This document shows, piece by piece, positions 54,901 through 61,327 of a DNA stretch of 61,327 bases; position 1 is the first letter of the stretch, and the number at the start of each line of letters is the position of its first letter. The notes beneath the pieces are model-generated. The model was not told where the DNA came from. It made no database searches and saw nothing but the letters and a program-made list of their open reading frames with translations. The DNA is taken from positions 197,179 through 258,505 of the forward strand of contig NZ_RDBK01000043.1 of assembly GCF_008042275.1 (NCBI RefSeq), in the 5' to 3' direction. Origin of the DNA: Streptomyces sp. OR43. Its GTDB lineage: Bacteria; Actinomycetota; Actinomycetes; Streptomycetales; Streptomycetaceae. The position numbers and the translations under genes were made by a program.

Positions 54901-55187
54901 GTCCAGCCCCGTACGGCGGTGCGCGCGTCGCCCCAGTGGGTCAGCCGCCGGGAGGGGCCGCCGTCGGCGGGGGCGAGATGCACCTCGGGGGCCCCGTCCC
55001 GCGTGGACGTCCAGGCGACGAGGGTGCCGTCGGGAGATATCCGGGGCTGGGTGACGGGACGGTTGTCGGCGCTGACACGCCAGGCGCGGCCGCCGTCGAG
55101 CGGCGCGAGCCAGACATCGTCCTCGGCGGTGAAGGCGATCGAGTCGCCCTGGACATGGGGGTACCGGAGGTAGGAAGGCTGTGTCAC
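51972..55187 (-). CDS. tricorn-like protease (S41 family)
   Basis: A 1071-aa giant serine protease that works on peptides downstream of the proteasome. The N-terminal ~650 residues form beta-propeller repeats (blade-like W/DG motifs), then a helical region, PDZ domain (about 770-860; GLLGADLSRADDGKWRIDRILP) and catalytic core. Catalytic residues align with archaeal tricorn: His about 742 (GTSHAYV), nucleophile Ser in EFSGSDGD (962/964), Glu about 1022 (WGVENHG). Start GTG 55187, 7 nt after TAGGCT on the minus strand, so leaderless transcription is likely. Cytoplasmic. Actinobacteria with proteasomes often encode one. Confidence 0.93.
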   Translation of the reverse strand: MTQPSYLRYPHVQGDSIAFTAEDDVWLAPLDGGRAWRVSADNRPVTQPRISPDGTLVAWTSTRDGAPEVHLAPADGGPSRRLTHWGDARTAVRGWTPDGDVLVTSTQGQVSLRRSWARAVPVDGGPARTLPYGPVGSLAYGPGGRVLLLSATMGREAATWKRYRGGTAGKLWIAAEGDPAEFVRVHAELDGNIECPMWVGDRIAFLSDHEGVGALYSSLPDGTGLRRHTGVEGFYARHATTDGTRVAYASAGELWLLDGLESDEPRRLDIRLGGQRADLQPHPVHAGSHLHTASPDRTGRGSAVGSRGAVHWVTHREGPARALAVEPGVRARLPHAFQADGDQHVVWVTDAEGDDALECAPATGTSPGGVPRRLAAGRLGRVLDLVPAPDGSRFAVAAHDGRVLVVERESGEVHEVDRSEHGDASGLVFSPDSAWLAWSHPGPEPLSQLKLAHLADLSVSEATPLRFRDFAPAFTTDGKHLAFLSERAFDPVYDTHVFDMAFIGACRPHLLTLAATTPSPFGPQLHGRPTEKEKGGDGEDNPTALPVTRIDLDGLADRIVPLPVEAASYSSLRAAKDGLLWLRHPVTGVLGTSAATPDAHGPETALERYDLEKLRCEELASDVSRFAVSGDGKRLVLHSHGKLRVVPSDSRVSGGSDDDGDDSNVTVDLSRVRRTLDPAAEWRQMYDEAGRIMRDNFWRPDMAGIDWDGVLDRYRPALERVATHDDLIDLLWEVQGELGTSHAYVTPPGGWRDDSARQGLLGADLSRADDGKWRIDRILPSETSDPAARAPLAAPGVAVRAGDAITAVDGHPVDPLTGPAPLLTGSAGKPVELTVSPVDGGDPRHVVVVPIADEEALRYHDWVAGRRAHVHEQSGGRLGYLHVPDMVGSGWAQIHRDLRTEVAREGLVVDVRENRGGHTSQLVVEKLARRIVGWDLPRGMRPSSYPGDAPRGPVVAVANEFSGSDGDIVNAAIKALNIGPVVGVRTWGGVVGIDSRYRLVDGTLVTQPKYAFWLEGYGWGVENHGVDPDVEVVMAPQDHAAGRDPQLDEAIRIALESLTRTPAKTAPPLPE

Positions 55188-55320
55188 GACGATCAGCCTA
55201 GGCCGCGGCTGTGGCCTGCGGAACGAAGTTGGCCGGAGTACGCCGCACGGTCGGTGTCCGGCACACGCGAAGGGCCCGTCAAGAGGCGGGCGGCGACGCC
55301 CGGTTGCCCGGCGGGCGTGC

Positions 55321-55866
55321 TCATTTGCCGCGGGGCTGTTCGGTGACCGTGACGGTCACGGTCACCGTGGGCCGGGCCCCTCCCCCGCCGCCCTTGCCGT
55401 CGCCCGGCGCGGGAGTCGAGGGCGGCGCGTCGCAGTTGCCGAGCAGGCTGGCGCGGAACACCGTCCGGCCGTCGGCCTTCGCGGTCAGGTCGCCCCGCAC
55501 GCACCGGCCGTCGACCGCGTGCCGGACCTCGCCGGCGACGGTGACGTCATGGCCGTCCTTGGTCCGGCCGCTGCAGTCGACGTCGGCAACGCGGCGCGTG
55601 GAGGCGGTGGCCGAACCCGCCCGCGCCGACGACGCCTTCGCGTCGCCTCCGTCGGCCTTCGCCCTGCACGTCAGCCACTGCACGTCGACGCCTTCGTGCT
55701 CCAGGGCACGGGTGGCGGTGCGGTCCGTGGTCACGGCGATCGACGCGGTGTTCAGCCCGTCCGCGGGTTCGCAGGCGGTGAGCCCCGCGACGGCGGTGAC
55801 CGCGAGGCAGACCACGGCCGGAAAGCGACGGGCCGCCCGGCGACCCCATGCCCTTGATGTCCCCAT
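55321..55866 (-). CDS. putative lipoprotein
   Basis: A 181-aa protein with a basic-hydrophobic leader and lipobox LTAC (RRFPAVVCLAVTAVAGLTACEPADG), so lipid-anchored outside the cell. The mature part is Cys-containing (at least four Cys: WLTC, DVDC, GRC, GNC), which may make two disulfides, and ends in a TVTVTVTVTEQPRGK tail. Start ATG 55866 (MGTSRAWGRR). Function unknown; similar DUF4333-type lipoproteins occur in the group, but I cannot confirm the family. Confidence 0.75.
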   Translation of the reverse strand: MGTSRAWGRRAARRFPAVVCLAVTAVAGLTACEPADGLNTASIAVTTDRTATRALEHEGVDVQWLTCRAKADGGDAKASSARAGSATASTRRVADVDCSGRTKDGHDVTVAGEVRHAVDGRCVRGDLTAKADGRTVFRASLLGNCDAPPSTPAPGDGKGGGGGARPTVTVTVTVTEQPRGK

Positions 55867-55938
55867 AAGGGCAGCTTCCCACCACTGCTCGCGCGGCGGT
55901 AGACCGCTTGCGGCCACAACCGCCCCGGAGCGACGGGC

Positions 55939-56685
55939 CTATGACCAGCGGCCCGTGCGCCCCAGCAGCAGCGCTGTCGCCGCGGTGCCCGCCGTCGAGG
56001 TGCGCAGGACGGTCGGTCCGAGCCGGCAGGTGCGGGCGCCGGCGGCGGTGAAGACGGCCAACTCGTCGGGCGACACGCCTCCTTCGGGGCCTACGACCAG
56101 CACGATCTCGCCCTTCTCGGGCAACGCGACGGTGGCCAGCGGCTCGCTGTCGTAGTCCTGGTCCTCGTGCAGCACGGCCGCGAAGTCGGCCGTGGCCAGA
56201 AACGCGGCAACCTGCTTGGTCGTCAGCGCGTCCGCCACCTCCGGGAAGCGGACCCGGCGCGACTGCTTGCCGGCCTCGCGGACCGTACTGCGCCACTTCG
56301 CCAGGGACTTGAGACCGCGGTCGCCCTTCCACTGGGTGATGCAGCGCGCGGCCTGCCACGGCACGATCGCGTCGACGCCGGTCTCCGTCATCGTCTCGAC
56401 GGCGAGTTCGCCGCGGTCGCCCTTGGGCAGCGCCTGGACGACGGTGATGCGGACGTCGGGACGGGGCTCCTCGTGGACGGACTCCAGATCGGTGATCACC
56501 AGCCGGTCCTTGCCCTCTGCGGCCATCACGACGCCCTCCGCCCAGTGCCCCTGGCCGTCCGTCAGGACGACGTCCTCGCCGGCGCGCAGGCGTTTCACCG
56601 AGACGGCGTGCCGGCCCTCGGGGCCCTCCAGGACGAACCCGGGCCCCTGCGGCATCCGGTCGACGACGAAGACGGGTGCCGTCAC
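55939..56685 (-). CDS. rsmE: 16S rRNA (uracil(1498)-N3)-methyltransferase
   Basis: A 248-aa SPOUT-class methyltransferase. It has an N-terminal RNA-binding (PUA-like) part (HAVSVKRLRAGEDVVLTDGQGHWAEG) and a C-terminal knotted SAM domain with VVQALPKGDRGELAVETMTETGVDAIVPW and LVVGPEGGVSPDEL, LGPTVLRTSTAGTAATALLLG. The ATG overlaps the stop of the nitronate monooxygenase gene (56682-56685), so the two are translationally coupled. Confidence 0.95.
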   Translation of the reverse strand: MTAPVFVVDRMPQGPGFVLEGPEGRHAVSVKRLRAGEDVVLTDGQGHWAEGVVMAAEGKDRLVITDLESVHEEPRPDVRITVVQALPKGDRGELAVETMTETGVDAIVPWQAARCITQWKGDRGLKSLAKWRSTVREAGKQSRRVRFPEVADALTTKQVAAFLATADFAAVLHEDQDYDSEPLATVALPEKGEIVLVVGPEGGVSPDELAVFTAAGARTCRLGPTVLRTSTAGTAATALLLGRTGRWS

Positions 56686-57755
56686 TGTGTGCTCCTCGTG
56701 CTCAGTGCCGTCCGTGCGGCGTCCAGTTCCTCGGCGAGCAGCCTGACCAGCCGGCCCGCGGGCAGTTCACGTGCCATCCGGTGCCCCTGCCCCGCCCACA
56801 GTGCCATGCCCTGCGCGTCCCCGGCCTTGGCCGCCGCCTTGCGCAGCGCGGACGTCAGATGGTGGACCTGCGGGTAGGCGGCGGGGGCGTACGGTCCGTG
56901 CTCGCGCACGAAGCGGTTGACCAGGCCGCGGGCCGGGCGGCCCGAGAAGGCCCGGGTCAGGGTGGTGCGGACGAACAGCGGGTTGGTCAGGGCCTGCTTG
57001 TGCAGCAGATGGGCGCCCGACTCGGGGCAGACCAGGAAGGCCGTGCCGAGCTGCGCGGCATCGGCGCCCGCCGCCAGGACCGCGGCGATCTGGGAGCCGC
57101 GCATCAGGCCGCCCGCGGCGATGACCGGGATCTGCACGGTCTCGCGGACCTGGGCCACCAGACAGAGCAGCCCGGTGCCCGTGCCGTCGGCCTGCGGGTC
57201 GTCGCGGAACGTGGACTGGTGGCCGCCCGCCTCGACGCCCTGGGCGCAGACGGCGTCGGCGCCCGCCCACTGGGCGGCCTGGGCCTCCTCGGGCGAGGTG
57301 ACCGTGACGACGGTGTACGTGCCCGCAGCGGCGAACGCGTCGAGGGTGTCGCGGGAGGGGCAGCCGAAGGTGAAGGAGACGACCGGGACCGGGTCCTCCA
57401 GCAGGATGGCGAGCTTGGCCTCGTAGCCGTCGTCGCCGCAGCCGTCGGTGTCACCGAGCGGGGTCTCGTACCAGGAGGTCTCGCCCGCGAGCTGGTGCCG
57501 GTACACCTCGATGGCGCCCGGGTCGGCGAGGTTCGGCTGCGGCATGAAGAGGTTGACGCCGAAGGGCTGGCCGGTGAGCCCGCGCATCTGCTTGATCTCG
57601 TTGTACATGCCGTCCGCGGTCTTGTACCCGGCGGCCAGGAAGCCGAGCCCGCCGGCCTCGGCGACGGCCGCGACGAGCTGCGGACAGGAGGGTCCGCCCG
57701 CCATCGGGGCCTGCACGATCGGAAACCGGCAGAGATCGGTCAACGCGGATGACAT
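56682..57755 (-). CDS. nitronate monooxygenase family protein
   Basis: A 357-aa FMN-dependent TIM-barrel enzyme: FPIVQAPMAGGPSCPQLVAAVAEAGGLGFLAAGY at the N-terminus, GADAVCAQGVEAGGHQSTFRD, VIAAGGLMRGSQIAAVLAAGADAAQLGTAFLVCPESG and a C-terminal helical lobe. It oxidises toxic nitronates in the best-known members. It is upstream of rsmE with a 4-base overlap. A weak CACGAT lies 6 nt before its ATG. Confidence 0.9.
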   Translation of the reverse strand: MSSALTDLCRFPIVQAPMAGGPSCPQLVAAVAEAGGLGFLAAGYKTADGMYNEIKQMRGLTGQPFGVNLFMPQPNLADPGAIEVYRHQLAGETSWYETPLGDTDGCGDDGYEAKLAILLEDPVPVVSFTFGCPSRDTLDAFAAAGTYTVVTVTSPEEAQAAQWAGADAVCAQGVEAGGHQSTFRDDPQADGTGTGLLCLVAQVRETVQIPVIAAGGLMRGSQIAAVLAAGADAAQLGTAFLVCPESGAHLLHKQALTNPLFVRTTLTRAFSGRPARGLVNRFVREHGPYAPAAYPQVHHLTSALRKAAAKAGDAQGMALWAGQGHRMARELPAGRLVRLLAEELDAARTALSTRSTQ

Positions 57756-57869
57756 GACCGCATCGTGTCATGTCGCCCCTGCCCCGTGATGCGCACCCCG
57801 CTGCAACGATTTGTCCGCAATGCGGTACGGACTTCCCCGCACGATGCGCCACGGATCCGTCCACAACGC

Positions 57870-57898
57870 CGTACGGGCCCGGAAACCGGGCCCGTACG
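57870..57898 (-). terminator. hairpin terminator downstream of dnaJ
   Basis: A 13-bp perfect stem: CGTACGGGCCCGG (57870-57882) against 57886-57898, loop AAA. It lies 17 nt after the dnaJ stop. Confidence 0.85.
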
Positions 57899-57914
57899 CC
57901 GTCGTCGCGTGGAT

Positions 57915-59051
57915 CTAACGGCCGTTGAACGCGTCCTTCAGCCGCGAGAACAGGCCCTGCTGCCCGGGCTGGAACTGCCCGGTGGGCCGCTCCTCGCCGC
58001 GCAGCTTCGCCAGCTCGCGCAGCAGGCGCTCCTGCTCCGGGTCCATCTTGGTCGGGGTCATCACCTCGACGTGCACGATGAGGTCGCCGCGACCGCCGCC
58101 GCGCAGGTGCGTGATGCCCCGCCCGTGCAGCGGGACGGACTGGCCGGACTGGGTGCCCGGCCGGATGTCGACCTCCTCCAGTCCGTCGAGCGTCTCCAGC
58201 GGCACCTTGGTACCGAGGGCCGCCGCCGTCATGGGGATGGTGACCGTGCAGTGCAGATCGTCGCCGCGCCGCTGGAACACGGCGTGCGGCAGCTCGTGGA
58301 TCTCGACGTAGAGATCGCCGGCGGGGCCGCCGCCGGGGCCGACCTCGCCCTCGCCCGCGAGCTGGATGCGGGTGCCGTTGTCGACACCGGCGGGGATCTT
58401 CACGGTGAGCGTGCGCCGCGAGCGGATGCGGCCGTCACCGGCGCACTCCGGGCACGGGGTCGGCACGACCGTACCGAAGCCCTGGCACTGCGGGCAGGGC
58501 CGCGAGGTCATGACCTGGCCGAGGAACGACCGGGTGACCTGGGAGACCTCGCCGCGGCCGCGGCACATGTCACAGGTCTGGGCGGAGGTGCCGGGTGCGG
58601 CACCCTCGCCACTACAGGTCGTACAGACGACGGCCGTGTCGACCTGGATGTCCTTGGTCGTGCCGAAGGCCGACTCGGAGAGGTCGATCTCCAGCCGGAT
58701 CATGGCGTCCTGGCCGCGGCGGGTGCGCGAACGGGGTCCGCGCTGCGACGCCGTACCGAAGAAGGCGTCCATGATGTCGGAGAAGTTGCCGAAGCCGCCC
58801 TGTCCGAATCCGCCCGCGCCACCGCCTCCGGAGGCGGACAGCGGGTCGCCGCCGAGGTCGTAGACCTGCTTCTTCTGAGCGTCCGACAACACCTCGTAAG
58901 CGGCGTTGATCTCCTTGAACCGCTCCTGGGTCTTCGGATCGGGGTTCACATCCGGATGCAGCTCGCGGGCGAGCCTCCGGAAGGCCTTCTTGATCTCGTC
59001 CTGCGAAGCGTCGCGGCGCACGCCGAGTACGGCGTAGTAGTCCGTGGCCAC
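57915..59051 (-). CDS. dnaJ: chaperone protein DnaJ
   Basis: A 378-aa Hsp40 co-chaperone of DnaK. It has the J domain with the HPD motif (RELHPDVNPDPK), a Gly/Phe-rich linker (GGGGAGGFGQGGFGNF), four CxxCxGxG zinc-finger repeats (CTTCSGEG, CDMCRGRG, CPQCQGFG, CPECAGDG) and the C-terminal substrate-binding domain. It directly follows hrcA with no gap (59051/59052). This is the second-type dnaJ that pairs with hrcA in Streptomyces rather than the copy in the dnaK operon. Confidence 0.96.
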   Translation of the reverse strand: MATDYYAVLGVRRDASQDEIKKAFRRLARELHPDVNPDPKTQERFKEINAAYEVLSDAQKKQVYDLGGDPLSASGGGGAGGFGQGGFGNFSDIMDAFFGTASQRGPRSRTRRGQDAMIRLEIDLSESAFGTTKDIQVDTAVVCTTCSGEGAAPGTSAQTCDMCRGRGEVSQVTRSFLGQVMTSRPCPQCQGFGTVVPTPCPECAGDGRIRSRRTLTVKIPAGVDNGTRIQLAGEGEVGPGGGPAGDLYVEIHELPHAVFQRRGDDLHCTVTIPMTAAALGTKVPLETLDGLEEVDIRPGTQSGQSVPLHGRGITHLRGGGRGDLIVHVEVMTPTKMDPEQERLLRELAKLRGEERPTGQFQPGQQGLFSRLKDAFNGR

Positions 59052-60068
59052 TTACGACTCCGCCAGGATCTGTCCGACGTAACGTGCCACTGCGCGTACC
59101 GCTCCCATCGTTCCGGGGTAGTCCATGCGGGTCGGTCCGACCACGCCGAGTTTGGCGACTGCCTCGTCGCCCGAACCGTAGCCGACCGCGACGACGGACG
59201 TGGAGTTGAGCCCTTCGTGGGCGTTCTCGTGCCCGATACGTACGGTCATGCCCGAGTCCTTGGCCTCACCGAGCAGCTTCAGCAGCACCACCTGCTCCTC
59301 CAATGCCTCCAGCACCGGCCGGATCATCACAGGGAAGTCGTGCCCGAAACGGGTGAGGTTGGAGGTGCCGCCGATCATCAGCCGCTCCTCCGTCTCCTCG
59401 ACGAGGCATTCGAGGAGGATCGAGAGCACGGTGGACACGGTTCCCCGGTCCTCGCTCTCGAAGGATTCCGGCAGGTCCTGCACCAGCTGCGGGACGTCCG
59501 CGAAACGGCGTCCCACGACCCGGCTGTTGAGCCGGGCCCGCAGATCGGCGAGAGAGGTCTCGCCGAACGGCGCGGGGCAGTCGACCAGCCGCTGTTCGAC
59601 CCGGCCGGTGTCCGTGATCAGCACGAGCATCAGCCGGGCGGGGGCCAGGGACAGCAGTTCCACGTGCCGCACCGTCGAGCGGGTCAGCGAGGGGTACTGC
59701 ACGACGGCGACCTGCCGGGTCAGCTGCGCGAGCAGCCGTACGGTCCGACCCACGACATCGTCGAGGTCGACCGCGCCGTCGAGGAAATTCTGAATGGCAC
59801 GGCGCTCCGGCGACGACAGGGGCTTGACGCCCGCGAGCCTGTCGACGAAGAGCCGGTAACCCTTGTCCGTCGGGATGCGTCCCGCGCTGGTGTGCGGCTG
59901 GGCGATGAAGCCCTCGTCCTCCAGCACCGCCATGTCGTTGCGGACGGTGGCCGGGGAGACCCCCAGCTTGTGCCGCTCCGTGAGCGCCTTGGAGCCGACG
60001 GGCTCCTCGGTTCCGACATAATCCTGGACGATGGCGCGCAGCACTTCGAGTCTGCGTTCGCTGAGCAT
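59052..60068 (-). CDS. hrcA: heat-inducible transcription repressor HrcA
   Basis: A 338-aa repressor of heat-shock genes. It has an N-terminal winged HTH ([54 protein letters not shown]), the conserved [20 protein letters not shown] and a C-terminal domain with [22 protein letters not shown]. Start ATG 60068, with GGAGGT 7 nt upstream. It binds CIRCE elements, and one lies 58-84 bp upstream, so hrcA-dnaJ is autoregulated. Confidence 0.96.
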   Translation of the reverse strand: MLSERRLEVLRAIVQDYVGTEEPVGSKALTERHKLGVSPATVRNDMAVLEDEGFIAQPHTSAGRIPTDKGYRLFVDRLAGVKPLSSPERRAIQNFLDGAVDLDDVVGRTVRLLAQLTRQVAVVQYPSLTRSTVRHVELLSLAPARLMLVLITDTGRVEQRLVDCPAPFGETSLADLRARLNSRVVGRRFADVPQLVQDLPESFESEDRGTVSTVLSILLECLVEETEERLMIGGTSNLTRFGHDFPVMIRPVLEALEEQVVLLKLLGEAKDSGMTVRIGHENAHEGLNSTSVVAVGYGSGDEAVAKLGVVGPTRMDYPGTMGAVRAVARYVGQILAES

Positions 60069-60125
60069 CGCGCACACCTCCAGCTGTGTACCTCGGTGGT
60101 TCTCGGGCCGTTCCCGGGTCTGTCC

Positions 60126-60152
60126 CTGGCACTCTGTGCATACGAGTGCCAG
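60126..60152. promoter_or_regulatory. CIRCE operator (HrcA site) upstream of hrcA-dnaJ
   Basis: CTGGCACTC-n9-GAGTGCCAG is a perfect 9-bp inverted repeat with the canonical 9-nt spacer, matching TTAGCACTC-n9-GAGTGCTAA except at the outer bases. Located between hrcA and the divergent MBL gene. Confidence 0.92.
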
Positions 60153-60253
60153 CAATCCCCCGGCCAGTGTACGGCGACGGGGTGGCTCCCTAGCAAGGGC
60201 GACCGGCCACGCTACCGCGAGATCGCGCAGGTCGTTGCCGATAGCGTCGCCGC

Positions 60254-60985
60254 ATGGACGCCTCTTGGGAAGAGTTCGGCTGGGAGCGACTCGGACACGG
60301 AATGGGCCGGCGACGCCTTCCGGTGTGGGATGCGACGGTCGCCCTGGTGGCGGGGACGGACGGCGTGCTGCTCTGCGACACCGGATCGTCACTCCGTGAA
60401 GCCGCCGAAGTACGCGCCCACGCCCAGGCCCTGCTGGGCCGCGGGGTGACGCATATCGCACTCAGCCACCCCCATTTCGATCACGTGCTGGGCGCGGCGG
60501 CCTTCGCCGGAGCGCAGGTGTACGGCGCTTCCGGCATGGCCGGACTGCTGCGGAACGGGGCGGACGAACTGCACGCCGACGCGGTGCGGCACGGCCTGCC
60601 CGAGCACGACGCGGCCGAGTCCGCCGACGCGCTGGTCGCGCCTCATCACGAGGTGCGCGCCGAGCGGACGCTCGACCTGGGCGGCGGGCGTGAGGTGCGG
60701 CTCGTGAACGCGGGGCCGGGGCACAGCGGCCACGATCTCGCGGTGCTGGTACCCGGCCTCTCCGGCTCGCCCGCGGTCGTGTTCTGCGGCGATCTGGTCG
60801 AGGAGTCCGGTGAGCCGCAGGCGGGCCCGGACGCGTTCCCCGCGCGCTGGCCGGCGGCGCTGGACCGGCTGCTGGCGCTGGGCGGCGAGGACGCGCTGTA
60901 CGTGCCGGGACACGGGGCCGTGGTGGACGCCGCGTTCGTACGGGCCCAGCGCGATCAGCTGGCTGCCCGGTTCGGCGTGTCGTAG
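60254..60985 (+). CDS. MBL-fold metallo-hydrolase
   Basis: A 243-aa metallo-beta-lactamase-fold enzyme. Metal motif [11 protein letters not shown] (HxHxDH), further ligands in [10 protein letters not shown] and [10 protein letters not shown], and the last in YVPGHGAVV. It belongs to the glyoxalase II-like group; the substrate is unknown. The ATG lies 6 nt after TAGCGT (60242-60247) with no ribosome site, suggesting a leaderless mRNA. Divergent from hrcA. Confidence 0.88.
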   Translation: MDASWEEFGWERLGHGMGRRRLPVWDATVALVAGTDGVLLCDTGSSLREAAEVRAHAQALLGRGVTHIALSHPHFDHVLGAAAFAGAQVYGASGMAGLLRNGADELHADAVRHGLPEHDAAESADALVAPHHEVRAERTLDLGGGREVRLVNAGPGHSGHDLAVLVPGLSGSPAVVFCGDLVEESGEPQAGPDAFPARWPAALDRLLALGGEDALYVPGHGAVVDAAFVRAQRDQLAARFGVS

Positions 60986-61010
60986 CCCGCTCCCCGCTTA
61001 TCGTCGTCCG

Positions 61011-61327
61011 ATGCGCAGCTACCAGCCGGACCTGACCCCGCCGTGGAAGAAGTCCGCCCCCGCTCCCGAGGTGCCCGCCGATCCCGATCTGGTCGTCGAG
61101 GAGGCCGTCACGGGCTTCTGCGGCGCGGTGATCCGGTGCGAGAAGACGGCCGAGGGCCCGACGGTGACCCTGGAGGACCGCTTCGGCAAGCACCGGGTCT
61201 TCCCGATGGCACCGCGCGGCTTCCTGCTGGAGGGCCGGGTCGTCACGCTGGTGCGCCCGTCGGCGGGCGGCCCGGCCCGGCCCGCCCGTACGGCCTCCGG
61301 CTCGCTGGCCGTGCCCGGCGCGCGGGC
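61011..61327 (+). CDS. DUF3097 family protein (N-terminal part; gene runs off the window)
   Basis: The visible 105 residues start MRSYQPDLTPPWKKSAPAPEVPADPDLVVEE and contain GFCGAVIRCEKTAEGPTVTLEDRFGKHRVFPMAPRGFLLEG, which I recognise as the start of the DUF3097 family of actinobacteria. Function unknown. TATCGT (60999-61004) ends 6 nt before the ATG, again the leaderless layout. It lies 25 nt after the MBL gene. Confidence 0.8.
   Translation, partial: MRSYQPDLTPPWKKSAPAPEVPADPDLVVEEAVTGFCGAVIRCEKTAEGPTVTLEDRFGKHRVFPMAPRGFLLEGRVVTLVRPSAGGPARPARTASGSLAVPGAR

Noticed and set aside
57765..60449. 894-codon plus-strand frame
   Set aside because: Antisense shadow of dnaJ and hrcA with Arg/Gly/Val-rich composition and no domain.

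Overview
The window is about 61 kb of very GC-rich DNA (codon third positions almost always G or C, frequent GTG starts, long antisense shadow ORFs). Gene content and order (nirB-nirB2-nirD, ppdK, dusB, glyS, znuACB-zur, uppS, recO, leuA, M4 protease, era, ybeY, phoH, rsmE, dnaJ, hrcA) are those of a Streptomyces chromosome core. From memory the order matches the stretch of S. coelicolor around SCO2486 to SCO2555. I see no rRNA, tRNA, CRISPR array, prophage or plasmid genes. Most of the window is conserved core with small accessory insertions.

Layout. 1-856: end of a membrane-anchored protein and a class F sortase. 879-6031: TauE/SafE permease, then a compact nitrite-assimilation operon (flavoprotein, NirB, NirD) behind a GlnR-like box. 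6061-9009: PhoX-like (DUF839) Tat protein behind a four-unit PHO-box-like repeat, a VOC protein, and a regulator with a C-terminal ArsR-type HTH. 9539-13984: ppdK and dusB with three strong hairpins around them. 14110-19208: class A beta-lactamase, two DHA2-type MFS pumps and an XRE/MmyB-type regulator with paired operators. 19297-26289: small proteins, glyS, the Zur-controlled zinc uptake operon znuA-znuC-znuB-zur, a YcxB-like protein and uppS. 26312-32966: recO, a MMPL exporter / sensor kinase / response regulator operon, a hypothetical and a TerB-like protein. 33086-34758: frameshifted TnpB-like element. 34959-38416: leuA with a leucine leader peptide, then a cytoplasmic protealysin-like M4 protease with its emfourin inhibitor. 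38494-46425: era, an accessory block (DUF916-like protein, MFS, HxlR regulator, DHFR-like protein), then mmcQ, CNNM/CorC, ybeY, phoH. 46556-47832: a PfkB sugar kinase broken by a 255-bp perfect inverted duplication. 48166-55187: MFS, adenosine/adenine deaminase, RNase Z, HIT protein, tricorn-like protease. 55321-61327: lipoprotein, rsmE, nitronate monooxygenase, dnaJ-hrcA with a CIRCE operator, a metallo-beta-lactamase-fold protein and the start of a DUF3097 gene.

How the genes work together. Several metabolic modules carry readable regulation: nitrogen (GlnR-like box on nir), phosphate (PHO-box-like repeats on phoX-like), zinc (two Zur-like boxes on znuA, with zur at the end of the operon), leucine (leader peptide and attenuator-like folds before leuA), heat shock (CIRCE on hrcA-dnaJ). 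Many promoters have a -10 TANNNT or GACAAT box exactly 6-7 nt before the start codon, which predicts leaderless mRNAs.

The most unusual features are DNA-level rearrangements: the fold-back inverted duplication in the PfkB gene, a perfect 61-bp tandem duplication that carries the translation starts of two divergent genes, a 36-bp in-frame tandem repeat at the end of the sensor kinase gene, and a ~60-bp tandem repeat at a convergent gene junction. I found no clearly new multi-gene system. The best candidates for new biology are the cytoplasmic protease-inhibitor pair and the TnpB-like protein that lacks the zinc ribbon.
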